This document shows positions 1 through 4,872 of a DNA stretch of 5,068 nucleotides, piece by piece. Positions within the stretch are counted from its first letter, which is position 1. Each line of letters opens with the position of its first letter. Source of the stretch: a bacterium (GTDB taxonomy: Bacteria; Desulfobacterota; DSWW01); contig JAUWSZ010000269.1 in assembly GCA_030609865.1 (NCBI GenBank), positions 1-5,068 on the forward strand, in the 5' to 3' direction. The position numbers and the translations under genes are program-made. Below the pieces are notes generated by a model. The model worked only from the letters and a program-made list of their open reading frames with translations, made no database searches and was not told the DNA's origin.

Positions 1-591
1 ATCGAGCGCCTTTGTGATCGCGCCGCCCACGATCACGATCGAAGCCCCGGCCTCCACCGCCTTTGCCGCCGTCTCCGAGTTGATGCCACCCGCCACCCCC
101 ACCGGAATGGAGATCGTCTCTGCCACCTTGCGGAGGGTATCGAACGGGTCTTTTCCTTCCATCTGCTCGTCGATGGCACAGTGGATCGTCACGAAGTCGG
201 CCCCCATCTCTTCAACCTGCTTCGCCCTGGCGACCGGGTCCTCGACGGCAATCATGTCCACCACGATCTTCGCACCGTAGTTCTTCCCCGCCTCGATGCA
301 CTCCCGGATTGTGGCATCACTGGCCGCGCCCAGGACATCGACGATGTTCGCCCCGGCCTTGGCCGCAACTTCAACCTCTGCCCGGCCGGCGTCCATGATC
401 TTCATGTCCCCCACGATGGTCGCGGCGGGAAACAGCTTTCTGAGTTCCCGAATCGCCTGAAGCCCTTCACTCTTGATGAGAGGCGTCCCGGCCTCGAGCC
501 AGTCCACCCCGCCCGCCATCCCCTCCTTCGCGTTCTTCAGGGCCCGCTGCAAATCAACAAAATCCAGAGCCAGCTGCAAGATCGGCTTCAT
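1..591 (-). CDS. hxlA: 3-hexulose-6-phosphate synthase (HPS), 3' end outside the window
   Basis: This enzyme carries out the aldol condensation of formaldehyde with D-ribulose-5-phosphate to 3-hexulose-6-phosphate, or the reverse, in the cytoplasm as a TIM-barrel decarboxylase-superfamily protein. The visible 197 residues open with LQLALDF (residues 5-11), followed by DWLEAGTPLIKSEG (30-43), the metal/active-site strand GDMKIMDAG (61-69), TIHCAIDEQ (135-143), and the phosphate-binding ends GVAGGI (165-170) and IVGGAIT (187-193). These follow the HPS pattern. The related 3-keto-L-gulonate-6-phosphate decarboxylases share the DxKxxD motif, but the adjacent isomerase gene argues strongly for HPS. 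The ATG at 591 is preceded by AAGGAG four to five bases upstream. The family is about 210 residues long, so only the last few codons should be missing. The gene starts 10 bases after the hxlB stop and is surely co-transcribed with it. Confidence 0.93.
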   Translation of the reverse strand, partial: MKPILQLALDFVDLQRALKNAKEGMAGGVDWLEAGTPLIKSEGLQAIRELRKLFPAATIVGDMKIMDAGRAEVEVAAKAGANIVDVLGAASDATIRECIEAGKNYGAKIVVDMIAVEDPVARAKQVEEMGADFVTIHCAIDEQMEGKDPFDTLRKVAETISIPVGVAGGINSETAAKAVEAGASIVIVGGAITKALD

Positions 592-601
592 TTTCTCTCC
601 T

Positions 602-1198
602 TCATTCGATCACCGCATGTCGAGGGGAAACGCCGCCCATGTCGATCGCGTCCTGGTAGAGGGCCAGGACAACCGCTTCCAGTAAGAGGAAGGACGCCTG
701 CTCGAACAGGGAGCCGGACATTTGCACAGACTGAGGTTCAGACTTCCGACACAACTTCGTGGTGCCCGGAAGATGAATCGAGCCGTCCACCAGGGAACCG
801 ATGCTGGAATCGAGATTCCCCAGGATGCCGATGGTGTAGGTTTCCCGGCCCTTGGCACTCCTCACCGCCTCGAGGGTAGAGGGGGTTTCTCCGGAACCAC
901 TCAGGACGATCAGCAGATCTTCCCTCTCGAGGGCCGGCGTGGCGGTCTCACCGCAGAAGTGCGCCTGAGAGCCAAGATGCATCAGGCGCATGCAGAAGCA
1001 GCGAAGGATGAAGCCTGATCTCCCCTGGGCGGAGCAGAAGACATTTCGTGCCGTCAGGATCTTGCGCACAAAGGCATCGACCGCCTCTATGTCAAGATCC
1101 TTGAGAAGGCGCCTGTTCTCGTCCAGGATGGCATCGACCTTTTCCCTGATCTTCAGGTCTTCCGGCCCCGGGCGAGCCGAAAAATCGATCAGCAGCAT
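602..1198 (-). CDS. hxlB: 6-phospho-3-hexuloisomerase (PHI), SIS domain
   Basis: This enzyme isomerises 3-hexulose-6-phosphate to fructose-6-phosphate, the second step of RuMP formaldehyde fixation, in the cytoplasm. The 198-residue product is normal length for the family. It is one SIS (sugar isomerase) domain: an N-terminal helix region (1-50), the first phosphate-binding strand SAQGRSGF (56-63), GETATPAL (83-90), the hallmark SGSGETPST (100-108), and the C-terminal VQMSGSLFEQ (158-167). Glu166 of FEQ lies where the family has a conserved catalytic-type glutamate. The ATG at 1198 has AGAGG eight bases upstream. The gene lies immediately upstream of hxlA with a 10-base gap, the classical hxlBA-type pairing as two separate polypeptides rather than the fused form seen in some other organisms. 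Transcription probably begins at the promoter near 1402-1431, giving a leader of roughly 200 nt with a long hairpin. Confidence 0.93.
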   Translation of the reverse strand: MLLIDFSARPGPEDLKIREKVDAILDENRRLLKDLDIEAVDAFVRKILTARNVFCSAQGRSGFILRCFCMRLMHLGSQAHFCGETATPALEREDLLIVLSGSGETPSTLEAVRSAKGRETYTIGILGNLDSSIGSLVDGSIHLPGTTKLCRKSEPQSVQMSGSLFEQASFLLLEAVVLALYQDAIDMGGVSPRHAVIE

Positions 1199-1248
1199 TT
1201 GCGTGACCTCTCAGCAGTGGCGGTTGCGCATCACGAAAGCAAAGGGCA

Positions 1249-1338
1249 TGTCGGACCGGAGACCGGGAAAGGAGAGGTGCAGGCCGTTTTCGAAAGGGAC
1301 CTATCGGATGAAACAGGCCTTCCCGTCTCGGTCCGGCA
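1249..1338 (-). promoter_or_regulatory. Long imperfect hairpin in the hxlBA leader
   Basis: The 5' leader of hxlB can fold into a long stem. On the plus strand, arm 1249-1262 and its inward continuation to about 1271 pair with arm 1317-1338. The paired blocks are CGGACCG with CGGTCCG (7 bp), AGA with TCT (3 bp), CGGGAA with TTCCCG (6 bp) and GG with CC (2 bp), about 18 bp in all with single-base bulges between blocks. The apical region is about 45 nt and could fold further (AGGT/ACCT). No U-run follows, so this is not an intrinsic terminator. The hairpin ends about 50 nt before the hxlB start codon. A 12-codon ORF (minus 1339-1301, ATG to TAG) begins in the 5' arm, with no convincing ribosome site. 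A role as cis-regulatory RNA or mRNA stabiliser is inference. Confidence 0.45.
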
Positions 1339-1401
1339 TCGACGGATCCAAGCGGTTTTCTGTTTCGGGCTGAATCGTATCCTCTTGTTTCTATTGCCTT
1401 A

Positions 1402-1431
1402 ACCTTAGAGTATAAACCCGAATCTTGTCAA
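1402..1431 (-). promoter_or_regulatory. Candidate sigma-70 promoter for hxlBA
   Basis: On the minus strand a perfect -35 hexamer TTGACA (1431-1426) is followed after 18 bases by TAAGGT (1407-1402), a weak -10 with 3 of 6 matches. TATACT (1414-1409) is a better -10 hexamer but lies only 11 bases from TTGACA, so it would need a different -35. The site lies just after the thioesterase stop codon and about 200 bases before hxlB. It could therefore give the RuMP pair its own transcription inside a longer minus-strand cluster. No hairpin terminator is visible between the thioesterase and this site. Confidence 0.4.
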
Positions 1432-1442
1432 ATGGAGTGGCT

Positions 1443-1850
1443 TCAGCTGTCTTCTGCCTTGAACAGCGAATACGTTCCCGTTGCCTTTGCGACGAGCCGC
1501 TCACCGTTTCTCACCTCTGATTCCAGAATCGCGATCCTCTTTCCTCGATGGACAACCCTTGTGTCACACGTGAGGCGTCCGGAGGAGACCGGTGCGATAT
1601 AGACAATCTTGATTTCCACGGTCGCGCACAGTTCATCTTCGTTCAGGCAGGAGTAGGCCGCCCCGCCCATACCGGTGTCTGCCATGGCGTAGATCACTCC
1701 GCCGTGCACGACGTTGTGCGGGTTGAAGAGCCTCTCGTCGACTTCCAGGACGCCCCGGGTGAATCCGTCCTCGCTCCTGGTGAAGTCGAGCCCGATGAGC
1801 TCCCCGAAGGGGTTGAATCCTTTCGATCTCAATGGGAATTTCTTTGCCAT
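1443..1850 (-). CDS. PaaI-like hotdog-fold thioesterase
   Basis: This 135-residue protein is the size of a single hotdog domain and probably hydrolyses an acyl-CoA or aryl-CoA thioester in the cytoplasm as a homotetramer or similar oligomer. The key stretch is NPHNVVHGGVIYAMADTGMG (43-62): the HGG motif on the hotdog helix, with Asp58 in the position of the PaaI/YbgC-type acidic residue. The following strands (VEIKIVYIAPV, 78-88, then RLTCDTRVVHRGKRIAILESEV) show the usual alternating beta pattern and the R-G-K-R turn that often contacts CoA in this family (family knowledge). The ATG at 1850 is preceded by GGGGAG nine bases upstream. The gene lies 26 bases after the DAHP synthase stop, so it is probably in the same transcript. 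The substrate cannot be read from the sequence. Aromatic acyl-CoAs are one option given its neighbour, but generic PaaI-like proteins are found in many contexts. Confidence 0.85.
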   Translation of the reverse strand: MAKKFPLRSKGFNPFGELIGLDFTRSEDGFTRGVLEVDERLFNPHNVVHGGVIYAMADTGMGGAAYSCLNEDELCATVEIKIVYIAPVSSGRLTCDTRVVHRGKRIAILESEVRNGERLVAKATGTYSLFKAEDS

Positions 1851-1876
1851 CAGAAGGGTCTCCCCTGCAGGGTCTG

Positions 1877-2893
1877 TCAGATCGACTGGGCCCGTTGTGT
1901 CTGATGAATCGCCCTGGCTGCCCGGACGAGCTTCTCGAAATCTTCCGGAAGCAGGGACTGCGGGCCATCGGACAGGGCCTTGTCCGGCTCGTGATGGACT
2001 TCGACCATCAGCCCGTCGGCGCCGGCGGCCGCCGCGGCGAGCGCCAGGGTGCGGACCATCGAGCGAATGCCCGCGGCGTGGGACGGATCGGCAATGACCG
2101 GAAGATGGGAAAGGTTCTTCACCGCGGGGATCACCGCCAGGTCCAGGGTGTTCCGCGTGTGGTCCAGGTAGGTCCTGACGCCCCGTTCGCAGAGGACGAC
2201 ATCGTAGTTGCCTTCGGACAGGATGTATTCGGCGGCCATGAAGAACTCCTCGAGGGTCGCGCTCATGCCGCGCTTGAGGAGCACCGGCTTGCCGCACTGT
2301 CCCACGGCCCGGAGGAGGCGGAAGTTCTGCATGTTTCGCGCGCCCACCTGCACCATGTCGACAACCGAGTGGACCGCGTCGAGGGAACTCCGGTCGATGA
2401 CCTCGGTAACGATCCCCAGGTCGGTCTCCGCTTTGACGTCCTTCAGTATGCCCAACCCCTTTTCCTGCATCCCCTGGAAGGAGTATGGAGAGGTTCGGGG
2501 CTTGTACAGGCCTCCCCGGAAGAGGGACGCCCCCGCCTTCCTGACATGCCGCGCAATCGTCATTGCCTGCTCGGCCGATTCGATGCCGCAGGGGCCGCCG
2601 ATCAAGGTCAGCTCGCCGCCGCCGATCCTTGCCTTGTGGACCGCCACCGTCGTGTCTTCCGGCTTCGTCTCCCGGCTGACGAGCTTGTACGGGCGGCTGA
2701 CGCGAATGCACTCAGAAACGCCGTCCAGCTCCTGGAAAGGGAGCGGGTCGATGGCGCCCTGGTTGCCGGTCAGGCCAACGGCCGTGCGCTGGGCCCCCGG
2801 AATCGAGACCGGGGTCAGGCCCAGGGCCCTGGCGACTTCCAGGACACGGTTGATTTGTTCGTCCGTTGCCGACTTGCGCATCACGATGAGCAT
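1877..2893 (-). CDS. aroF: 3-deoxy-7-phosphoheptulonate (DAHP) synthase, type I-beta with N-terminal regulatory domain
   Basis: This enzyme condenses phosphoenolpyruvate and erythrose-4-phosphate to DAHP, the first step of the shikimate pathway. The 338 residues match the length of the Thermotoga maritima type I-beta enzyme. An N-terminal ferredoxin-like domain (about 1-70, starting MLIVM) corresponds to the domain that senses tyrosine or phenylalanine in that enzyme. The TIM barrel then carries GGPCGIES (99-106), RGGLYKPRTSPYSFQG (126-141), GARNMQN (184-190), VLLKRGMSAT (204-213), IADPSH (267-272) and the C-terminal MVEVH (296-300). The metal ligands appear intact: Cys102, His272, Glu298 and Asp309, the same numbers I recall for the Thermotoga enzyme. 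An upstream in-frame extension to about 3076 crosses the promoter region and the oxidoreductase start and is rejected. The ATG at 2893 has AAGGGG nine bases upstream. It heads the minus-strand cluster, and feedback control by aromatic amino acids is likely from the N-terminal domain. Confidence 0.94.
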   Translation of the reverse strand: MLIVMRKSATDEQINRVLEVARALGLTPVSIPGAQRTAVGLTGNQGAIDPLPFQELDGVSECIRVSRPYKLVSRETKPEDTTVAVHKARIGGGELTLIGGPCGIESAEQAMTIARHVRKAGASLFRGGLYKPRTSPYSFQGMQEKGLGILKDVKAETDLGIVTEVIDRSSLDAVHSVVDMVQVGARNMQNFRLLRAVGQCGKPVLLKRGMSATLEEFFMAAEYILSEGNYDVVLCERGVRTYLDHTRNTLDLAVIPAVKNLSHLPVIADPSHAAGIRSMVRTLALAAAAAGADGLMVEVHHEPDKALSDGPQSLLPEDFEKLVRAARAIHQTQRAQSI

Positions 2894-2924
2894 GGCACGA
2901 TTCCCCTTTGCGCGTGTGAACGAT

Positions 2925-2953
2925 AGAATGATGGGTAAGGGTGGAATAGTCAA
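2925..2953 (-). promoter_or_regulatory. Candidate promoter for DAHP synthase, with overlapping dyad
   Basis: On the minus strand TTGACT (2953-2948, 5 of 6 matches to the -35 consensus) is separated by 17 bases from CATTCT (2930-2925, 3 of 6 for -10). This puts a start site roughly 25-30 bases before the DAHP synthase ATG. A short perfect dyad, TCAAT-GG-ATTGA (2950-2961), covers the -35 and could be an operator half-site pair, though 5-bp arms can arise by chance. No persuasive plus-strand promoter for the divergent oxidoreductase was found in the same 106-bp gap. TAAACT at 2974-2979 is the best -10 candidate there but has no -35 partner. Confidence 0.35.
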
Positions 2954-2984
2954 TGGATTGATAGCCTGAAGAGTAAACTTCACG

Positions 2985-2990
2985 AAGGAG
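2985..2990 (+). promoter_or_regulatory. Ribosome binding site that selects a GTG start
   Basis: A strong AAGGAG directly abuts the ATG at 2991, leaving no spacer. The in-frame GTG at 3000 lies nine bases downstream, a normal distance. The site therefore favours initiation at GTG 3000, making the oxidoreductase three residues shorter than an ATG-based call. Confidence 0.6.
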
Positions 2991-2999
2991 ATGCCTGCC

Positions 3000-4253
3000 G
3001 TGACCCAGGACCTTTTGTTCTCTCCGATCCTAATCGGAAGCCTCGAGTTGCCCGGACGCCTGGTGAAGTCGGCCACGACCGAGGCGCGCTCGACCGATGA
3101 CGGCTTCGTAACTGACGAACTCCTCGAGTACTACGAGCAGATCGCCCGGGGCGGAACCCCCCTGCTGATCACCGGAAACGCGTACTTCGATCTGTACTCG
3201 AAGGCGGCGCCCCGGCAGATCGGTGCGGATCACGACGACAAGATCCCTGGCCTCCGGCGACTCGTCGATGCTGTCCACCGTCACGGGTCGAAGATCTTCT
3301 TCCAGATCTACCACGTGGGCCGCCAGGCCATTCCCGGCTTCGTAGGAAGAAAGGATGCGGTATCCGCCTCACCCGTGCTCGAGCCCTCCCTCGGCGTGCG
3401 GCCCCGTGAGATCACCGGGGAGGAAATCCGGGAGGTCGTACGGGGCCTCGCCGATGCCGCCGTCCGAGGACAGGAAGCCGGGTTCGACGGGGTTCAGATT
3501 CATGCGGCACACGGCTACCTGATCAACGCCTTCCTCACGCCCCACACCAACCGTCGCACCGACGCGTACGGCGGCTCCTTCGAGAACCGCATACGGCTCC
3601 TGCTCGAGGTATACCAGGCCGTCCGCGAACGCGTCGGCCGTGACTATCCGCTCATCCTGAAGATGAACGGTTCGGACAATCTCCCCCTCCGCCGGGGGCT
3701 CAAGCCGGAGGACCTGGTGCGCGTCGCCCAGCGGATGGAAGCCGAAGGTGTTGACGCGATCGAGATCTCTGCGGGGCACTACGAATCGTTCTTCACCTTT
3801 GAACGCGGCATGTGGAAAGGATTCTTCTCGACGTTGACGACGATCGGTGTCGGCACGAACCTTCCCGGGTACCGACGCCTCCCGGTCCGTCTCCTGGCGC
3901 CGGTTCTGGATTGGGGACTCCGCCGGGTCGCAGGGTACCGGGAGGGATTCAACCTGCCCTATGCAAGGTCCTTCAAGGAGGCGCTGCGGATCCCGGTGAT
4001 CTGCGTGGGGGGCTTCATCCATCGAGAGGCGATGGAAGATGCGATCGAGGACGGGGGGTGCGACATGGTCTCCGTGGCCCGCGCCCTGATCGCAGACCCT
4101 TTCCTGTCCAGGCACATGCAGGAGGGCGTTCAAGGGCCCCGGTGCGATTTCTGCAACGCCTGTTTTGCCCGCGGCGCCACCTGGCCCGTTGACTGCTACA
4201 ATGAGGAGGTCCGCGCCCGCAAGGATCAGATGCTGGGCGCTGAACTCGGATGA
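3000..4253 (+). CDS. NADH:flavin oxidoreductase, Old Yellow Enzyme / 2,4-dienoyl-CoA reductase class, single-domain
   Basis: This is an FMN-dependent TIM-barrel ene-reductase that probably reduces an activated C=C bond (enone, dienoyl-CoA or similar) with NAD(P)H or another electron donor. From the GTG start it has 417 residues; an ATG at 2991 would give 420. Seen in order are LFSPILIGSLELPGRLVKSA (6-25), FFQIYHVGR (100-108), the substrate/FMN motif VQIHAAHGYLI (165-175), TNRRTDAYGGSFENR (183-197), KMNGSDN (221-227), VGGF (336-339) and SVARALIADP (358-367). Four C-terminal cysteines (382, 385, 388, 399) form a 4Fe-4S-type motif, C-x2-C-x2-C-x10-C. The C-terminal FAD/NAD domain of FadH- and BaiCD-type enzymes is absent, so electrons must come from a partner or directly from NAD(P)H. 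A basic and hydrophobic stretch (about 270-323) between EISAGHYES and SFKEAL looks longer than in E. coli FadH. The substrate is unknown. No partner reductase is adjacent. Confidence 0.88.
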   Translation: MTQDLLFSPILIGSLELPGRLVKSATTEARSTDDGFVTDELLEYYEQIARGGTPLLITGNAYFDLYSKAAPRQIGADHDDKIPGLRRLVDAVHRHGSKIFFQIYHVGRQAIPGFVGRKDAVSASPVLEPSLGVRPREITGEEIREVVRGLADAAVRGQEAGFDGVQIHAAHGYLINAFLTPHTNRRTDAYGGSFENRIRLLLEVYQAVRERVGRDYPLILKMNGSDNLPLRRGLKPEDLVRVAQRMEAEGVDAIEISAGHYESFFTFERGMWKGFFSTLTTIGVGTNLPGYRRLPVRLLAPVLDWGLRRVAGYREGFNLPYARSFKEALRIPVICVGGFIHREAMEDAIEDGGCDMVSVARALIADPFLSRHMQEGVQGPRCDFCNACFARGATWPVDCYNEEVRARKDQMLGAELG

Positions 4254-4489
4254 CAACGGCGCAACAGGAAAGGCGTGTCGCTGAGGCTCATCGAGTAGGT
4301 CACGTCGCGCACCTCGGTCTTTCCGAAGCCCCTGACATCATACGTAACCACTCGATAGTGCTCCGAGAACGCGGGCACCTGGTTGTACCAGAGATTCAGA
4401 TTGTCCGTGTAGCCGTGGATCAGCACGAGGCCCTTCCCCTCTCCGGACGATTCGACATTCATTTCGATTCCATTGGCCCGTACCCGCAT
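4226..4489 (-). pseudogene. Alpha/beta hydrolase, N-terminal fragment only
   Basis: An 87-codon reading frame encodes the start of an alpha/beta-hydrolase-fold protein of the enol-lactonase/epoxide-hydrolase type. LVLIHGYTDNLNLW (21-34) holds the HG oxyanion-hole motif, and YRVVTYDVRGFGKTE (45-59) is the usual beta-4/turn motif. TYSMSL (64-69) fits the start of the next helix, and the family pattern then stops at about position 4283. The remaining 18 residues are unrelated, and the frame ends at a TGA at 4226 inside the 3' end of the opposite-strand oxidoreductase gene, overlapping it by 28 bases. The nucleophile elbow (GxSxG), catalytic acid and histidine are all absent, so an active hydrolase is not expected; the usual length is about 260-290 residues. 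The ATG at 4489 has GGGAG seven bases upstream, and a GTG at 4525 is a weaker alternative. The start signals and promoter are intact, so a deletion or recombination removed the 3' two-thirds. Confidence 0.75.
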
Positions 4490-4539
4490 GGTTCTGCTCC
4501 CGGTGGATGTGAATTCGTTGATCACACAATCACGTGGTG

Positions 4540-4557
4540 GTCAAAGTATACCTTGAC
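4540..4557. promoter_or_regulatory. 18-bp near-perfect palindrome, candidate operator
   Basis: GTCAAAGTATACCTTGAC reads the same on both strands except for one mismatched pair. It covers the -10 of the minus-strand hydrolase promoter and the first five bases of the plus-strand -35, where a dimeric repressor could block both. A second dyad lies 31.5 bp away centre to centre. Confidence 0.5.
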
Positions 4558-4573
4558 AGCACTCGTCGGCCAA
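4545..4573 (-). promoter_or_regulatory. Candidate sigma-70 promoter for the hydrolase fragment
   Basis: On the minus strand TTGGCC (4573-4568, 4 of 6 for -35) and TATACT (4550-4545, 5 of 6 for -10) are separated by the ideal 17 bases. The expected start is near 4538, giving a leader of about 50 nt before the hydrolase ATG at 4489. It overlaps the opposite-facing promoter almost completely. Confidence 0.45.
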
Positions 4574-4582
4574 ATCTATGAT
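4553..4582 (+). promoter_or_regulatory. Strong candidate sigma-70 promoter
   Basis: TTGACA (4553-4558, perfect -35) and TATGAT (4577-4582, 5 of 6 for -10) are separated by 18 bases. This is the best sigma-70 match in the window. The predicted start near 4589-4591 falls right at a GTG codon (4592) that opens a 47-codon frame. It may otherwise give a long leader for the kinase gene at 4873. Confidence 0.5.
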
Positions 4583-4589
4583 CGATTTG
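4571..4589. promoter_or_regulatory. Second inverted repeat, CAAATC-N7-GATTTG
   Basis: Six-base arms (4571-4576 and 4584-4589) flank seven bases that hold the plus-strand -10. Its centre (4580) is 31.5 bp from the centre of the 4540-4557 palindrome, about three helical turns, so two bound dimers would lie on the same DNA face. The left arms share a CAAA core. Confidence 0.35.
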
Positions 4590-4591
4590 CC

Positions 4592-4735
4592 GTGTTGATC
4601 GGGGACAAGGATCTGGCCGGGGCCATCGAGGAGATCAGCCGGAGGGAGATGGACGACCCTGAAAAGCTCCTGCACATAAGGGGCCTGATGGCGGCAAGGC
4701 TGGGTCAGAGCAGAAGGATCGGACGCCTTCCTTGA
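4592..4735 (+). CDS. Possible small protein or C-terminal remnant, unrecognised
   Basis: This is a 47-codon plus-strand frame from GTG 4592 to TGA 4733-4735, rich in charged residues (GAIEEISRREMDDPEKLL, 10-27, then RGLMAARLGQSRRIGRLP at the end) and predicted soluble and mainly helical. I do not recognise it. The composition and codon use look more protein-like than the opposite strand, but there is no Shine-Dalgarno site. The GTG lies almost exactly at the expected transcription start of the TTGACA/TATGAT promoter, so translation would be leaderless. The frame stays open upstream through the promoter and the antisense of the hydrolase. It may therefore instead be the tail of an older gene cut by the same rearrangement that truncated the hydrolase, or simply non-coding. 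Confidence 0.25.
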   Translation: MLIGDKDLAGAIEEISRREMDDPEKLLHIRGLMAARLGQSRRIGRLP

Positions 4736-4761
4736 CCCGAAATCACCCTTTACAATAAACT
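4732..4761 (+). promoter_or_regulatory. Candidate promoter for the downstream kinase gene
   Basis: TTGACC (4732-4737, 5 of 6) and TAAACT (4756-4761, 4 of 6) are separated by 18 bases. A start near 4768 would give a leader of about 105 nt before the ATG at 4873. The -35 overlaps the stop codon of the small upstream frame. Confidence 0.35.
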
Positions 4762-4771
4762 GCATCCGTCA

Positions 4772-4804
4772 TTTTCCCACCGTTCCCGCTCTTCAGTGGG
4801 GAAG
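4772..4804 (+). other. Hairpin in the leader of the kinase gene
   Basis: TTTTCCCAC (4772-4780) can pair with GTGGGGAAG (4796-4804) as a nine-pair stem including two G-T wobbles, with a 15-base loop. There is no T-run after it on either strand, so it does not look like an intrinsic terminator. Function unknown; it may be chance. Confidence 0.25.
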
Positions 4805-4872
4805 CCGGTGATGGCACGATCGAAGTCCGCACCCTGATCCTAACCTATCGACCGATTGGAGAAAGGTCCCTG

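Noticed and set aside
181..879. Plus-strand 232-codon frame across hxlA and hxlB
   Set aside because: It is antisense to two well-recognised genes, is rich in Arg/Pro/Gly and shows no domain.
1249..1338. Leader hairpin read as an intrinsic terminator after the thioesterase
   Set aside because: No U-run follows the stem on the transcribed strand, and the stem is broken by bulges.
1199..1402. Plus-strand 67-codon frame in the hxlB upstream gap
   Set aside because: There is no ribosome site; it overlaps the leader hairpin and promoter on the other strand and its composition is not protein-like.
1402..1442. Terminator between the thioesterase and hxlB
   Set aside because: No GC-rich stem followed by a T-run is present; the AT-rich stretch fits a promoter better.
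1443..2711. Apparent N-terminal extension of the thioesterase to 422 residues
   Set aside because: The extra residues are an out-of-frame reading of the DAHP synthase gene; the thioesterase starts at 1850 with a proper ribosome site and normal domain length.
1832..2926. Long plus-strand open frame opposite DAHP synthase
   Set aside because: It is antisense to a gene with all family motifs and intact metal ligands; its own translation is Arg/Gly/Asp-rich with no recognisable motif, as expected of a GC-rich shadow frame.
3369..4256. 295-codon minus-strand frame opposite the oxidoreductase
   Set aside because: The plus strand encodes complete OYE motifs over the same bases; the antisense translation shows no family pattern.
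4541..4765. Minus-strand 74-codon frame
   Set aside because: It overlaps the promoter region and has no ribosome site or recognisable motif; the plus-strand frame there is more coding-like.
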